A stretch of DNA of 64,000 nt. Source: Erodium maritimum. Taxonomy: Eukaryota; Streptophyta; Magnoliopsida; Geraniales; Geraniaceae. A program made the translations under genes and the position numbers. The DNA lies in contig OY997590.1 of assembly GCA_963921825.1 (NCBI GenBank), positions 43,355,039-43,419,038 of the forward strand, read 5' to 3'. The notes beneath the pieces are model-generated. The model was not told the DNA's origin. It saw nothing but the letters and a program-made list of their open reading frames with translations, and searched no databases. How positions within the stretch are numbered: position 1 is the first letter of the stretch; the number at the start of each line of letters is the position of its first letter. Shown here in pieces: positions 10,686-21,053 of this stretch.

Positions 10686-10873
10686 CTTTACCATTTGTAC
10701 TAGACCTTACACCCTTTATTTTGGATTTGGAACATTGACTTATGATTATCGGAGTTGTTTATTTTGGAAATAAATTCGAAGATTTTGTTATTTAAATTTT
10801 TTTATACTCTTATTTTATTATTTTCTTTAGTTCACGTCTCGAGTCCGGCCAAAGCCGGATTTGGGGCGTGACA
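10686..10873 (+). repeat. 3' end of the 5' LTR of gypsy D
   Basis: Ends GGATTTGGGGCGTGACA, followed by ATT and the primer site. The related solo LTR at 49597-52296 has the same terminus on the other strand. Only about 190 bp remain; the rest was removed where the inverted copia B LTR now joins. Confidence 0.75.
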
Positions 10874-10876
10874 ATT

Positions 10877-10889
10877 TGGTATCAGAGCC
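10877..10889 (+). promoter_or_regulatory. Primer binding site (tRNA-iMet) of gypsy D
   Basis: TGGTATCAGAGCC three bases after the LTR end, complementary to initiator tRNA-Met, as in most plant chromoviruses. Confidence 0.85.
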
Positions 10890-11917
10890 TGGTTTTTCAA
10901 AACTTCAGAACGTAGGTCAATTAGGTGGGTAGAGTTAAGTCGTTAGAGTTCTAGTGTTCAGTTACGCAATTCGGAAATGTCCTACGTGTAGATCTGAGAC
11001 GACGAGAGTCTCGGTAGTGCACTACTTGTTTGTGTTTTACCTTGTAGTTGGTTGAACTGTTGTGCCGATCGATTGAGATCGAGGTTGACTTATTGTTGTG
11101 TTGTGTGCCTTGGTTGAAATGGTATGCCGATCGATTGAGATCGAGGTTGACTTAGCGAGTGATGTTCGAGCTGTTTTATGACTTGTTGGTCTTGATTGAG
11201 TGATCGTTTATTGGGTTGCCGCCTTGGTCGGCCGTTGACCGATGGGTTATGTGTGAAGTGTTGACTTGATTGGGTGGTACTCATGTGATTACAAAGACCC
11301 GAGGTGTAAAGCTGCGATGTTTTGTTGTGTGCTATGTTGTGTTGAATGCTTTGTGCAAGATGTGGGTTGAATGTCCCGTGTAAGCGGATGGTTAGTGAAA
11401 TTTTCAAATGGGTAATGCCCAAATTTCTGCAAAACTGAAGTGTTTGAACTATCACAGGTTGACTCAGAGTCGTCACTGTAGTCGAACGTGATAGGGGGAT
11501 GTCAAGTGGTTACAACGTAATTCGGTGACGCCTGAACCGGGTTGTAACGACACAATATCGACATGAATGTTATGTTAAAAAGAGAAAGTGTTGAGGACTC
11601 TGAAACCGAGTTGAGGTTTGCACTTGTGGAGTTAAGCTGATGTTGAGACTTCTGTGGAATGATTGCGATGTGAGTTGTGAACGGTGTGACTCCTGTGTGG
11701 AATTGTTGAGCTGTGTGGTTGATTGTGTGACGTACAATTGTACGAGTTTCCATGTTGTGTTAAACTAGTTGTGACTGCTATAAGCAGACTTGTTGTTGGT
11801 CCAAGTATGACCCTTGTGAAACGTGTGTGAACACTATTGTTTTAAGCGAACCGCATTATACGAAATTAAGAAACTGAACATGTGCGTTATCCGTGCAGTG
11901 GATATACGACATGACAC
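10890..11917 (+). other. Leader of gypsy D
   Basis: About 1 kb between primer site and gag, rich in TG-type simple sequence. It contains a ~30-bp unit (GCCGATCGATTGAGATCGAGG) at about 11065 and again at about 11125. The minus-strand open frames here are low-complexity and have no homologue I recognise. A long leader is normal for Tekay-type elements. Confidence 0.55.
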
Positions 11918-13200
11918 ATGCCTACATACCACGAGGCACTAGTAGCCGGCCAGTTCGGGGCTGAGGGCATCCACCTGCCATTGGGTCGGTAGGGGCAACC
12001 AGTGTCCAAGGTGACTCCGCTGAGGATCACGTGGGAGTTGATGCAGGACCGTCAAGGCTACCGTCCAGAGTTCCTCCGGTCGCAGAGCCGACCCATGCGA
12101 CCACTCTCGAGGAGCTGGTTCGCACAGTTCAGAGTCTTGCGGCGTTCATCTCCTAGAGAGAGGTTGCGGCACCGGCATCTGAGACCGTGTCTGCTGCCCC
12201 TATAGCTGCTGCTGCGAGGCCGAGTCAGGCCGATAGCTACACAGCCCAGGCGCTGAGGGACTTCCTCAGGCTGGGTCTCCTGTCTTTTCTGGGGAGCCAG
12301 ATTGTAAGGCAGCCGAGAGCTGGCTGGAGCATATCACCCGCAACTTGGATACTTCGGGGATCGAGGATGGCCACCATTGGTGGCAGCGCGAGCAGATCAG
12401 GGTTGGAGACGACTTTCAGTTGTTCGGTAGGCTGTTCCTGGAGCAGTATTTCCCTAGATCAGTCCGAGATAACAGACACCAGCAGTTCCTGGAGCTACGT
12501 TAGAGAGGAATGATTGTATCGGAGTATGAGACGAGGTTCACATCCTTATCTCGTTTCGCACCGGAGATGGTGCAGACCGAGAAGCGCCGTTGTAGGCGAT
12601 TCGGGAGGGGACTCATCCCGTCGATCGTAGACTAAGTCACCGCCTTGAGGACTGAGGTGTACAATGAGCTAGTGGACCAGGCACTGGCAGTGGAGCGACA
12701 TTTCTAAGAGACCGCCAGGGCCCGCGAGAGCAGACCGAGAGCGAGTGGCTTTCTGAGGGCCGCGATCCAAGGAGGCAGAGGACCTCAGGTTCTTTCCTAC
12801 CACAGCCTCAGTCTGGTGGGATGCGACCGGTCGGAGCAGTGGCGTCCGTGGGACCTGCCCCGTTGGAGCAGTTCTGCCCCATGTGCAGACAGTTGGGCCA
12901 CCTGGCCCGAGACTGTCCGAGGAGTGTTGGACTTGCAGCTCACCAGCGGGTCGTCCGACGAGGGTCGAGGAGAGGTCGCGTGCTGATGAGAGGACATGCT
13001 ACCATTGCGGTCGACGAGGACACATCTCGATTGTGTGTCCCGACCGAGTTGGAGGAGTATCAGCACAGCGACCACAGCAGACGCAGCCGAGTCAGTCACC
13101 TTCGTTCCGGCCGCGTTAAACTCAGGCTCCTAGAGCCCCACGCCAGGCAGCGAGCGCACCAGCATAGAGACATCAGCCGAGGGCTCCGCAACAGATGACC
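11918..13200 (+). pseudogene. gag of gypsy D, degraded
   Basis: The capsid domain is readable only by switching frames. Pieces are TTLEELVRTVQSLAAFIS (about 12098), a frame beginning FSGEPDCKAAESWLEHI (about 12288), QLFGRLFLEQYFPRSVRD, and MIVSEYETRFTSLSRFAPEM (about 12510). Several in-frame TAG/TGA codons interrupt it. Two CX2CX4HX4C zinc knuckles survive in different frames, CPMCRQLGHLARDC (about 12877) and CYHCGRRGHISIVC (about 12998), so a frameshift lies between them. The first candidate ATG is at 11918. Composition is markedly GC-richer than the neighbouring copia and LINE sequences. Confidence 0.8.
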
Positions 13201-13244
13201 CTTCCACCACCCCCGAGAGGAGGACCTCAGGCACAGCAGGGCCG

Positions 13245-16200
13245 GTGTATGCTGTCACTGACTCCCGAGCGAAGGGACGCCACTCCGATCATGAGACCAC
13301 TCAGGGTACGTGCTTTCTTTACAATTCATGGGCGTCTTTCTTATTTGATACTGTGGCATCATATTCTTTCATCTCTTCTACTTTTGCTGGTTTGTTGGGG
13401 TTAAGGGTAGAGACTTTGAGTCCAACTCTATGTCTTGACACCCCGGTTACGGGAGATGTGGTCCTAAGTAGCTTATGTCGTGCATGTGAGATTAGAGTGG
13501 CTGATTTCCCTTTTATTGGTGATTTGCTTGTGTTGGACATGACGGCTTTTGACGTGATCTGGGGAATGGACTCGCTTGCGAGGTATCGAGCGTCGATTGA
13601 TTGCTATCTACGGCAAGTGACAATGGTATCGGGCGACACGATTATCAGTTTTGTCTTGGGCAGTAGGAGCGGAGTTCTCCTGTCAACGTTGACCATGGGA
13701 GATTAGGTAGCGACTGTTCAGAGCAGAGAGCTGCCACATGTAGTGTGCCAGTTCCCAGAGGTATATCCGGAGGAGTTGTTAGGATTATCGCCGACGCGCG
13801 AGGTTGAGTTTAGGATTGACTTGATACCGGGGACGGCGCCGATATCCATGGCCCCGTACCGGTTTGCACCAGCCGAGTTGGTCAAGTTGAAGCGACAAAT
13901 CGAGGAGCTTCGAGAGAATGGATTTATCCGTCCGAGTGCTTCACCGTGGGGAGCACCCACCCTCTTCGTGAAGAAGAAGGGTGGAACGCTGAGGATGTGC
14001 ATCGATTACCGGAAGCTGAACCGGGTAACGATGAAGAACCGCTACCCGATGCCGAGGATCGATGACTTGTTCGATTAGCTGAGAGGAGCGAAGTGCTTCT
14101 CGAAGATTGATCTACGATCAAGGTATTATAAGTTGAGAGTTCGGGAGGAGGATGTGGCGAATACCGCATTTCGGACTCGGTACGGACACTACGACTTCCT
14201 GGTGATGTCGTTCGGGCTGATGAACGCGCCTACAACGTTCATGGACCTGATGAACGGTATTTTCCGACCGTACCTGGACCAGTTCGTCGTGGTATTCGTA
14301 GACGACATTTTGATCTATTCGCCGAGTGAGGAGGCGCATGAGGAGCACCTGAGGACAGTTTTGACGTTGTGGCGCAATGACCAGTTGTATGGAAACCTGG
14401 AGAAGTGCGAGTTTTGGCTCGCCGAGGTGAAGTTCCTCGGGCATGTTATGTCCCGAGAGGGTATACTGGTCGATCCGGCGAAGATCTACGTAGTCTCAAA
14501 GTGGGCATGACCCACGAGTGTCTTCGAGATCCGCAGCTTCCTAGGCTTGGCAGGATACTATCGACGGTTCGTGCATGACTTCTCATGTCTGGCCAAGCCG
14601 ATGACTGCCTTGACACGCAAGGGAGCCGAGTTTGTGTGGACTGATGAGTGTGAGCACTCCTTTACCGAGCTGAAGGCTCGTCTGACTAACGCACCCGTGT
14701 TGATAGTGTTGGAGCGCGGGGTCAGATATGATGTGTATTGTGATGCGTCCGGCGAGGGACTGGGGTGCGTGTTGATGCAGTCCGGGAAGGTAGTTGCTTA
14801 TGGCTCCAGACAGTTGAAGATACATGAGCGCAACTACCCTACACATGACTTAGAGTTGGCAGCGGTCGTCTTCGCGTTGAAGAGCTTGCGACAATACTTG
14901 TATGGCGAGCGATTTCGGGTGTTCTTGGACCACAAGAGTCTCAAGTACATCTTCTCCCTACGAGACTTGAACATGCGCCAGTGGCGGTGGATGGAGTTAC
15001 TTGAGGAGTACGACTTCGAGCTACTTTACCATCCGGGTAAGGCGAACGTCGTCGCCGATGCCCTGAGTAGGAAGTCGACTCACTGGCTTGCCGGTATATC
15101 AGTCCGAGAGTGGGCCATGATGGAGGAGTTGAGAACGTTCAGACTTGATTTAGATGAGGTCACTGATAGCGTGGCCATGTGTTCGCTGGTGGCTCAGCCC
15201 ACACTAGTTACTCGTGTGCTGGTGGCACAGGCCGAGGATGCCGAGACGGCAGAGATCCGGGAGAGGATTACCAGTGGTGTTGACGCTGAGGGCTGGGAGC
15301 ATGGTATTGATCTGGGTCTACGTTACTGAGGAGGACTATTTGTGCCGCGTTGCTGTAGAGACGATGTGTTCAGAGAGTCTCATCACTCCCGTCTTGCTAT
15401 GCACCCGGGTGGCACTATGATGTATCAAGATATCAGACGGCAGTTTTGGTGGAGCGGGATGCGGAGAGCAGTTGCGGAGTTCATCTCGAGATGCCTTACT
15501 TGTCAGCAAGTGAAGGCCGAGCATCAGCGTCCCGGCGGTTTATTACACCCATTGCCGATCGCGTAGTGGAAGTGGGACCACGTCACGATGGGCTTCGTGT
15601 GTGGCTTACCGAGGTCGCCGAGAGAGCACGACGTAGTTTGGGTAGTGCTCGACCGTTTGACCAAGTCAGCGAACTTCTTAGCTATGAGGATGACCGATAC
15701 GGTTGACACTCTGAGTCGCCTGTACGTTCGAGAGATTACCCGACTACACGGGGTTCCAGTGTTGGTGGTGTCCGATAGAGATCCTCGTTTCACCTCCAGG
15801 TTCTGGGAGAGCTTGCAGAGAGCTTTAGGTACCGAGGTCCTGCTTAGTACAGCGTACCACCCGTAGATGGATGGGCAGTTAGAGCGCACGATACAGATCT
15901 TAGAGGATATGATGCGAGCATGTGTGTTGGACTTCCGAGGGTTGTGGGAGGACCACTTACCATTGGACGAGTTCGCCTACAACAACAGCTTCCAGGCCAG
16001 TATTGGGATGGAACCGTTCGAGGCGTTGTATGGTAGGCCGTGTCGATCGCCCGTGTGTTGGGTAGAGGTGGGCGACAGGAGTTTGCTTGGTCCGAAGTTT
16101 GTCCGGGAGACGACCGAGAAGGTCGCGTTGATTCATGAGCGGCTGAAGACCGCGCAGAGCCGACATAAGAGTTACGCTGGTAGACGGCGCCGACCTCTCG

Positions 16201-16630
16201 TGTTTACAGTTGGCGATCACGTGTTTCTGAGGGTGAGCCCGAAGAAGGGGCTCGTGCGGTTCAACCGCGGCGGAGGCAAATTGGCCCCGCGGTTCATCCG
16301 ACCTTTTGAGGTTTTTGGCAGAGTGGGATCCGTTGCTTACCGTCTTGCATTGCCACCGTAGCTTGGGAACGTTCACAACATCTTCCACGTTTCCCAACTA
16401 CGGAAGTACACTACAGACCCATCCCACGTTATTGAGTGGACGAGCATCGAGTTAGCTGAGGATGTTTCGTATGAGGAGCAGCCAGTAAGGATCCTGGACA
16501 CGCGCGAGCAGGTCTTGCGTGGCAAGACTATCAACTGGTACGGGTGCAGTGGTGGCACCACGGAGCAGAGTCGACCTGGGAGCGCGAGGATGAGGTTCGT
16601 GCGAAGTACCCCAGCCTGTTCGACCCCTGA
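13245..16630 (+). pseudogene. pol of gypsy D (Tekay/Del-type chromovirus), seven stops in one frame
   Basis: A single frame holds protease, RT, RNase H and integrase, broken only by stops ending at 13706, 14078, 14510, 15329, 15566, 15866 and 16361; one frameshift follows at about 16536. Protease has LFDTVASYSFIS (Gly of DTGAS replaced by Val, about 13350). RT has FVDDILIYS (about 14298). RNase H has [13 protein letters not shown] (about 14730). Integrase keeps its HHCC zinc region (about 15400-15510) and the second Asp (SDRDPRFTSRFW), but the first catalytic Asp reads Gly (TMGFV, about 15585). The C-terminus, after the frameshift, carries a chromodomain-like tail with STWEREDEVRAKYPSLF, ending at TGA 16628-16630. 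This tail and the order PR-RT-RH-IN indicate a Tekay-like chromovirus. Confidence 0.9.
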
Positions 16631-16666
16631 GGTACGCTGGTTGTAAATTTTGAAGAAGAAATTCTT

Positions 16667-16680
16667 TTAAGGGGGGGTAG
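16667..16680 (+). promoter_or_regulatory. Polypurine tract of gypsy D
   Basis: TTAAGGGGGGGTAG two bases before the 3' LTR; the plus-strand primer of reverse transcription. Confidence 0.8.
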
Positions 16681-16682
16681 AC

Positions 16683-17964
16683 TGTAAGAACCGCCCCCGG
16701 TCGATCCCGGTCGAACTGGTGATTTCTGGCGAAAGTTGACTTTCGGTCGGAAAAGTCAACCTATGACTCCGGGAGTCATTCGGGACTTTTCCGGGACCAA
16801 AAAGCTTAGTCGTCGTAACAATTAGCTTAGTTGGGTCGTTTCCTTTCGAATGACTAATTTTACGAAAAAATCAACTTTCGGTCAAACTAGGACTAATTAG
16901 TGACTAAACCTAATTAATTTAATTGAGTTGGAAATTGGCAAGGGCCAGGTGGCCCCCACATGGACATGTGCCCATGGTGGCTTGAAGGAGAAGAAATGGG
17001 CCTTTAATAACCCATTTTCCCTCACATGAGCCAAAGGAGAAGAATTGGACCTAAGGGGCACTATAAACTTTTACTAATATTAGGTTTTAAAGCAAATTGG
17101 GAGCAAAATTCAGCCATTTCATTGTGTTGGCCGAATTTAAAAGAGAGAAATAAGGAGAGAAGAAACCATGGAAGCTTGAAGAAGAAGAAAGGGAGAAAAG
17201 AGTAAGCTTTGGTCAAGTTCTTCATCACATCTTCTCAAAAAACTCTTAATCTTCATCATCTCTTCATCCCCAAAGTAAGTAAGCTCTAACTATCTACTGT
17301 TATTCAATTTGAGATTATGGGTTTCCAAGGAAATTTCTTGAAATGGTTAGGTTTTGAGTTGTTGTTGTTAGATGATTGTTTATGGGAAGAATTTGAATGA
17401 TTTATGTAGAAATCATTTGGGGTTTTGTGTTTTTGATGAAACCCATTATGGGTGTTGGAGTTTTGGAGTTTATGGTGCTGTTTTGGAGGTTTTTGGTTGA
17501 TAAAAGTGGAGGTTTTGAGGTTTAATTTCGTGGAAGTGGAGCTGGAGGAAGAAGAAGGACGAAACTGGTCTGAACCGTCACGGATCCGTGACGGAGACCG
17601 TGACGGCACACGTCACAGGTCCGTGACGTCATCCGTGACGGGGAGCCTTACGGCTCCGTGACCCGAACCGGGATAGATCAGTTTTGGGCCTTTTTGGTCC
17701 ATTTTGGGTGTTTTTCGTTTAATTAGAAAGGTTATCTTGAACCGAATGTTGGGTGGTTTTAACTTATGTTTGCCTCTTAAACCACCCTTGATTGGTCTTT
17801 AATTCTAGTATTAATTTATGATCCTAGACTTTATTATCGAGCTCGGAGGAGGAGATCACTAGGCGTTCGTGTGACTAAGCGTTTGGAAAGCACTTGAGGT
17901 ACGAAAGAGTAGTAATTACCGCTTTTATTTAAACAATGCTAATAGTATGCATATAGGATGTTAA
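16683..17964 (+). repeat. 3' LTR of gypsy D, truncated
   Basis: Starts TGTAAGAACCGCCCCCGG, related to the start of the solo LTR at 49597-52296 (on its minus strand TGTAAGACCCGCTCCCGG). About 1.28 kb remain; the distal part is replaced at ~17964 by inverted copia B leader, with the junction falling within CCATCAAATGACC. A TATA-like ACTATAAAC lies at about 17062, followed by a GA-rich leader. Only the last ~190 bp of the 5' LTR survive, so the two LTRs do not overlap and cannot date the insertion. Confidence 0.85.
17577..17662 (+). promoter_or_regulatory. Cluster of TGACG/CGTCA palindromes in the gypsy D LTR
   Basis: At least six TGACG or CGTCA cores occur in 86 bp, including the full TGACGTCA palindrome (17623-17630) and CACGGATCCGTGAC. 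A similar cluster lies in the related solo LTR (51250-51369). TGACG is the core of as-1-type sites bound by plant TGA bZIP factors. The cluster lies downstream of the TATA-like site, so it could also act as an RNA hairpin. Confidence 0.4.
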
Positions 17965-18225
17965 GCCATCAAATGACCTTTTCGCCATTTGTTCGTCTTG
18001 ATCAAAATATTACAATTTAATACACAACTCACAGGTCGGGAATAAATAAATATTACAAATAAGTGGTTCGACGACCACACCTTGAAAGAATAATTACATG
18101 CTAACTCTAACGGCTTGTAGGCCGTGAAAAGCAATAAATAATTAAATCAGGATCGGGGCTATTTTGTTCACCATGCCAACATCACATCAAACATCGTGTT
18201 ATCAAACATCATGTGATTTTTCGGT
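17965..18225 (-). repeat. Inverted copia B leader fragment (first copy)
   Basis: The reverse complement matches the copia B leader around GGTGGCTTTTCGGG ... GAGCCGTTAGAGTTAGCG (B1 7140-7430). The same segment occurs again at about 20485-20750, so it is present twice in inverted orientation, separated by the foldback element and a poly(A) remnant. Confidence 0.7.
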
Positions 18226-18228
18226 TTT

Positions 18229-19217
18229 ACCAATTCACTAATTTAATTTGTCCCGCTTCGTTTGAACTCCGATTGGCTTCAAACTTGCGCCAATGTTTTT
18301 TGTTTTTTCAAGGGCTTTCTATCAAGATCAGTCATGAATACATTTTGAAGCACGAAAAAAAATTATTTTGGGGATGATTTAAAAAAAAGTTATATCTGTG
18401 TAATTTTTATCAACACTTTACACTGTTTTTATCAATACTTTACACTGATTTTATCAACACTGTACATGAGGTTTATCACCTCATTTTTCAAAACTAAACA
18501 TGATTTAATTTTTTCTGCTTCATTTGAACTCTGATTAGCTTAAAACTTGCGCCAATATCTTTTTGTTTTCAAGGGCTTTCTATCAAGACCAGTGGTGAAT
18601 ATGTTTTAAAGCAAATTTTTTTTTATTTCGGGGCTAATTTAAAAAGAAATTATATCTGAATAATTTTTTATCAACACTTTACACTGGTTTTCTCAACACT
18701 TTACTCTGGTGTTATCAACACTGAACACTAGTTTTATCAACTCATTTTCTAAAACCGAACATGTTTTTTATCACCTCGTCACATGTTTTTTTATGAACAC
18801 TAAGAAATAGTATTATCAACACTAAACACTATGTTTATCACTAAATTACATGTGCTTTATCACCCCATCACATGTTTTTTTTATCAACACTAAAACTCTA
18901 GTTTATCACACTTATTATCAAAATTGAACACATTTTTTTATCACCTCATTAATTGTTTTTTATCACCTCAGTACATGTTTTTTTTTATCAACATCTAGCA
19001 CTAGTTTGATACCCCGATATAAAACAGTTATTCGTGAAGATTTATCAACACTCAACATTATTTTTATCAACCCGATATAACTTTTTATTTTCTTGCTTTA
19101 AAATATATTCATGACTGCTCTTGATTCAAAGCCATTGGAAAAATGAAAAATATTGGTGCAAGGTAGAAGCTAATCGGAGTTCAAACGAAGTAGGAAAAAT
19201 TAAATAAGTGAATTGGT
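18229..19217. mobile_element. Foldback element with ~140-bp inverted ends and AT-rich minisatellite core
   Basis: The left end ACCAATTCACTAATTTAATT, followed by CGTTTGAACTCCGATTGG, is matched on the other strand by the right end (ACCAATTCACTTATTTAATT ... CGTTTGAACTCCGATTAG). Similarity continues inward for about 140 bp (18229-18370 against 19080-19217). A second, direct copy of part of the left arm lies at about 18505-18660. The core is an array of TTTATCAACACTTTACACTG-like units (about 18404-19080). There is no coding potential. It sits inside inverted copia B leader; no clear target duplication was found. Long inverted ends suggest a MULE-like or foldback MITE, but the superfamily is not established. 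Confidence 0.65.
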
Positions 19218-19690
19218 AAAAAACAAATATGGACACTTGTCCACATGGGACCATCCTATTACAATTATGCCCTTACTTGTGTGAGAAAGGCTGAAAGTGG
19301 CGTGAAATTGGGGTGATGACGTGACATCTTGATGAATGTTAGATGAGTTCTCATGGTTAATAGGATAAAGGGGAGTTTCTAACCGATTTCTCTTCACAAA
19401 TCCTACACTCCAATAGCTGTTATTTAGTTTAATGGTTATGTTGTGTTATTCTTAGTATTCTTTCTTCTCTCTTTTTGTTATGGTCTCGAGAAGATTCCCA
19501 TGTATTTTGTGTTGCACCTCTTTTCTTTGAATTTACTCCATTTAATTCAAATCTTTCAATAAAATCATCATCTATCCAAAAAAAAAAACTGTTGTGCATG
19601 TGTGGAAATTTATCACCACTTTTTCCTTAATCTTATATATAAAGATCCCTTCGTTTTAGAATTGCAGTCTCCATCCTCTAAGCCATGTAA
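19218..19690 (+). other. Unassigned stretch including a poly(A)-tailed retroposon 3' end
   Basis: Bases about 19400-19590 look like the 3' end of a LINE or retroposed transcript: a T-rich tract, TTCAATAAAATC (AATAAA-like signal, about 19556) and an A run at about 19579-19589. No RT or ORF1 motif precedes it, so if it is a LINE it is strongly 5'-truncated. The bases on either side match nothing else in the window. Inverted copia B sequence resumes at about 19691. Confidence 0.35.
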
Positions 19691-21053
19691 AGAATGGTTT
19701 TCAATGACAAACTATTAATGTTCGCTGAATTTTCCATTTGATCTACAACAGATAAAATTCAATCAGTAAGCTGTATAAATTTTATGAAGATCAAGCTTAA
19801 ACACCAACAATCGATTCTATACTTTTAGAATCTAAAACCAAGATCATTGATTCGCTCGATCAAGCTGAACGAAGGGTCACCACTCAATAGAGCTATGTAG
19901 GTAGGACCCCGTCCAATCACATCCAATGTGACTCTTGGCTAGGGTATGTACTTAAGTACACCACTTACCCTATCTAATACCCCAACTCAACCCTAGCTGA
20001 GAATCGTAGTCGGGTCCACCAATTTTCAACTATGACCCGCCACTATGTAGGTGCTCCGCTAAAGCGCACGACACCCACATATGTCGTCCAAACCTACTAC
20101 CCCGCTTTCCCATGGATACTCCGCTAAGGCGCACAACACCCATAGGACGGGGAGGTAGTAAGGTGTTGATTATTGGTCGGTATCAGACATGACCCGTTTT
20201 TACTTGTCCGGTTGTGTTTAAAACTTTTGGCACATCCTAGATGCGATGAGCACATCAACTACATTCTAAATGTAATGATGCCTCCAATTACATCCAATGT
20301 AATTCTTCCTTCGAACCCGTCAACTACATCCAATGTAATGACGATTCTAAGGGCTCACACATAGAACTAATCATGCATAAACTAAACCAAGGATAAATCG
20401 ATAAATGTGCACATAATAGCCCCCTAAAATAACTCCCACTAGCTTCTTGAGCTCCATCGACTCCAAGCCGATGACAACTCCCGAAAAACCATCAAATGAC
20501 CTTTTCGCCATTTCTTCGCCTTGATCAAAATATTAAAATTTAATACACAACTCACAGGTCAGGAATAAATAAATATTACAAATAAGTGGTTCGACGACCA
20601 CACCTTGAAAGAATAATTACATGCTAACTCTAACGGCTTGCAGGCCGTAAAAAGCAATAAATAATTAAATCAGGATTAGGGCTATTTTGTACACCATGCC
20701 CAACATCACATCAAACATCGTGTTATCAAACATCATGTGTTTTGTCGGTTTTAATTAATAGACAAGTTTTGAAAACTTTTGATCCTCGGTTTATCGAAAC
20801 CGTTGAAAAATGAAACGGAGCCCCGTTCGGTCCCAGTTTCAGATCCCCGAGAGTCCCGCTCCCGACACTCGAAAATCAAAAAAAATTCAAAAAATTCTAG
20901 ATTTGAAATAATTTTCAAAAATTCATTTTACATGCATTAAATCCATAAACAAGAATTTATAACATGTTATCAAACAATTTGGCAAATTAACATGTCAAAA
21001 CCGAAACATTCAACACCGTCTTGTGAATCCTGAAGGTAGCACCGCTCTGATAC
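19691..21053 (-). mobile_element. Inverted copia B remnant: primer site, leader and first gag codons
   Basis: Read on the minus strand from 21053: primer site remainder (GTATCAGAGCGG), ~1.3 kb leader, then the gag start (AATGGAAAATTCAGCG) at about 19730, cut off after about a dozen codons at ~19691. Its LTR continues on the far side of the gypsy solo LTR at 33157-33572. With solo LTR C1 and one copy of GATAC removed, the primer site is restored exactly. This was therefore one copia B element, inverted, before C1 landed in it. Confidence 0.8.

Noticed and set aside
12002-12513. Plus-strand frames rich in Arg/Ser in gypsy D gag
   Set aside because: Mostly off-frame readings; the true Gag motifs (SWLEHI, QYFPRSVRD) are in other frames.
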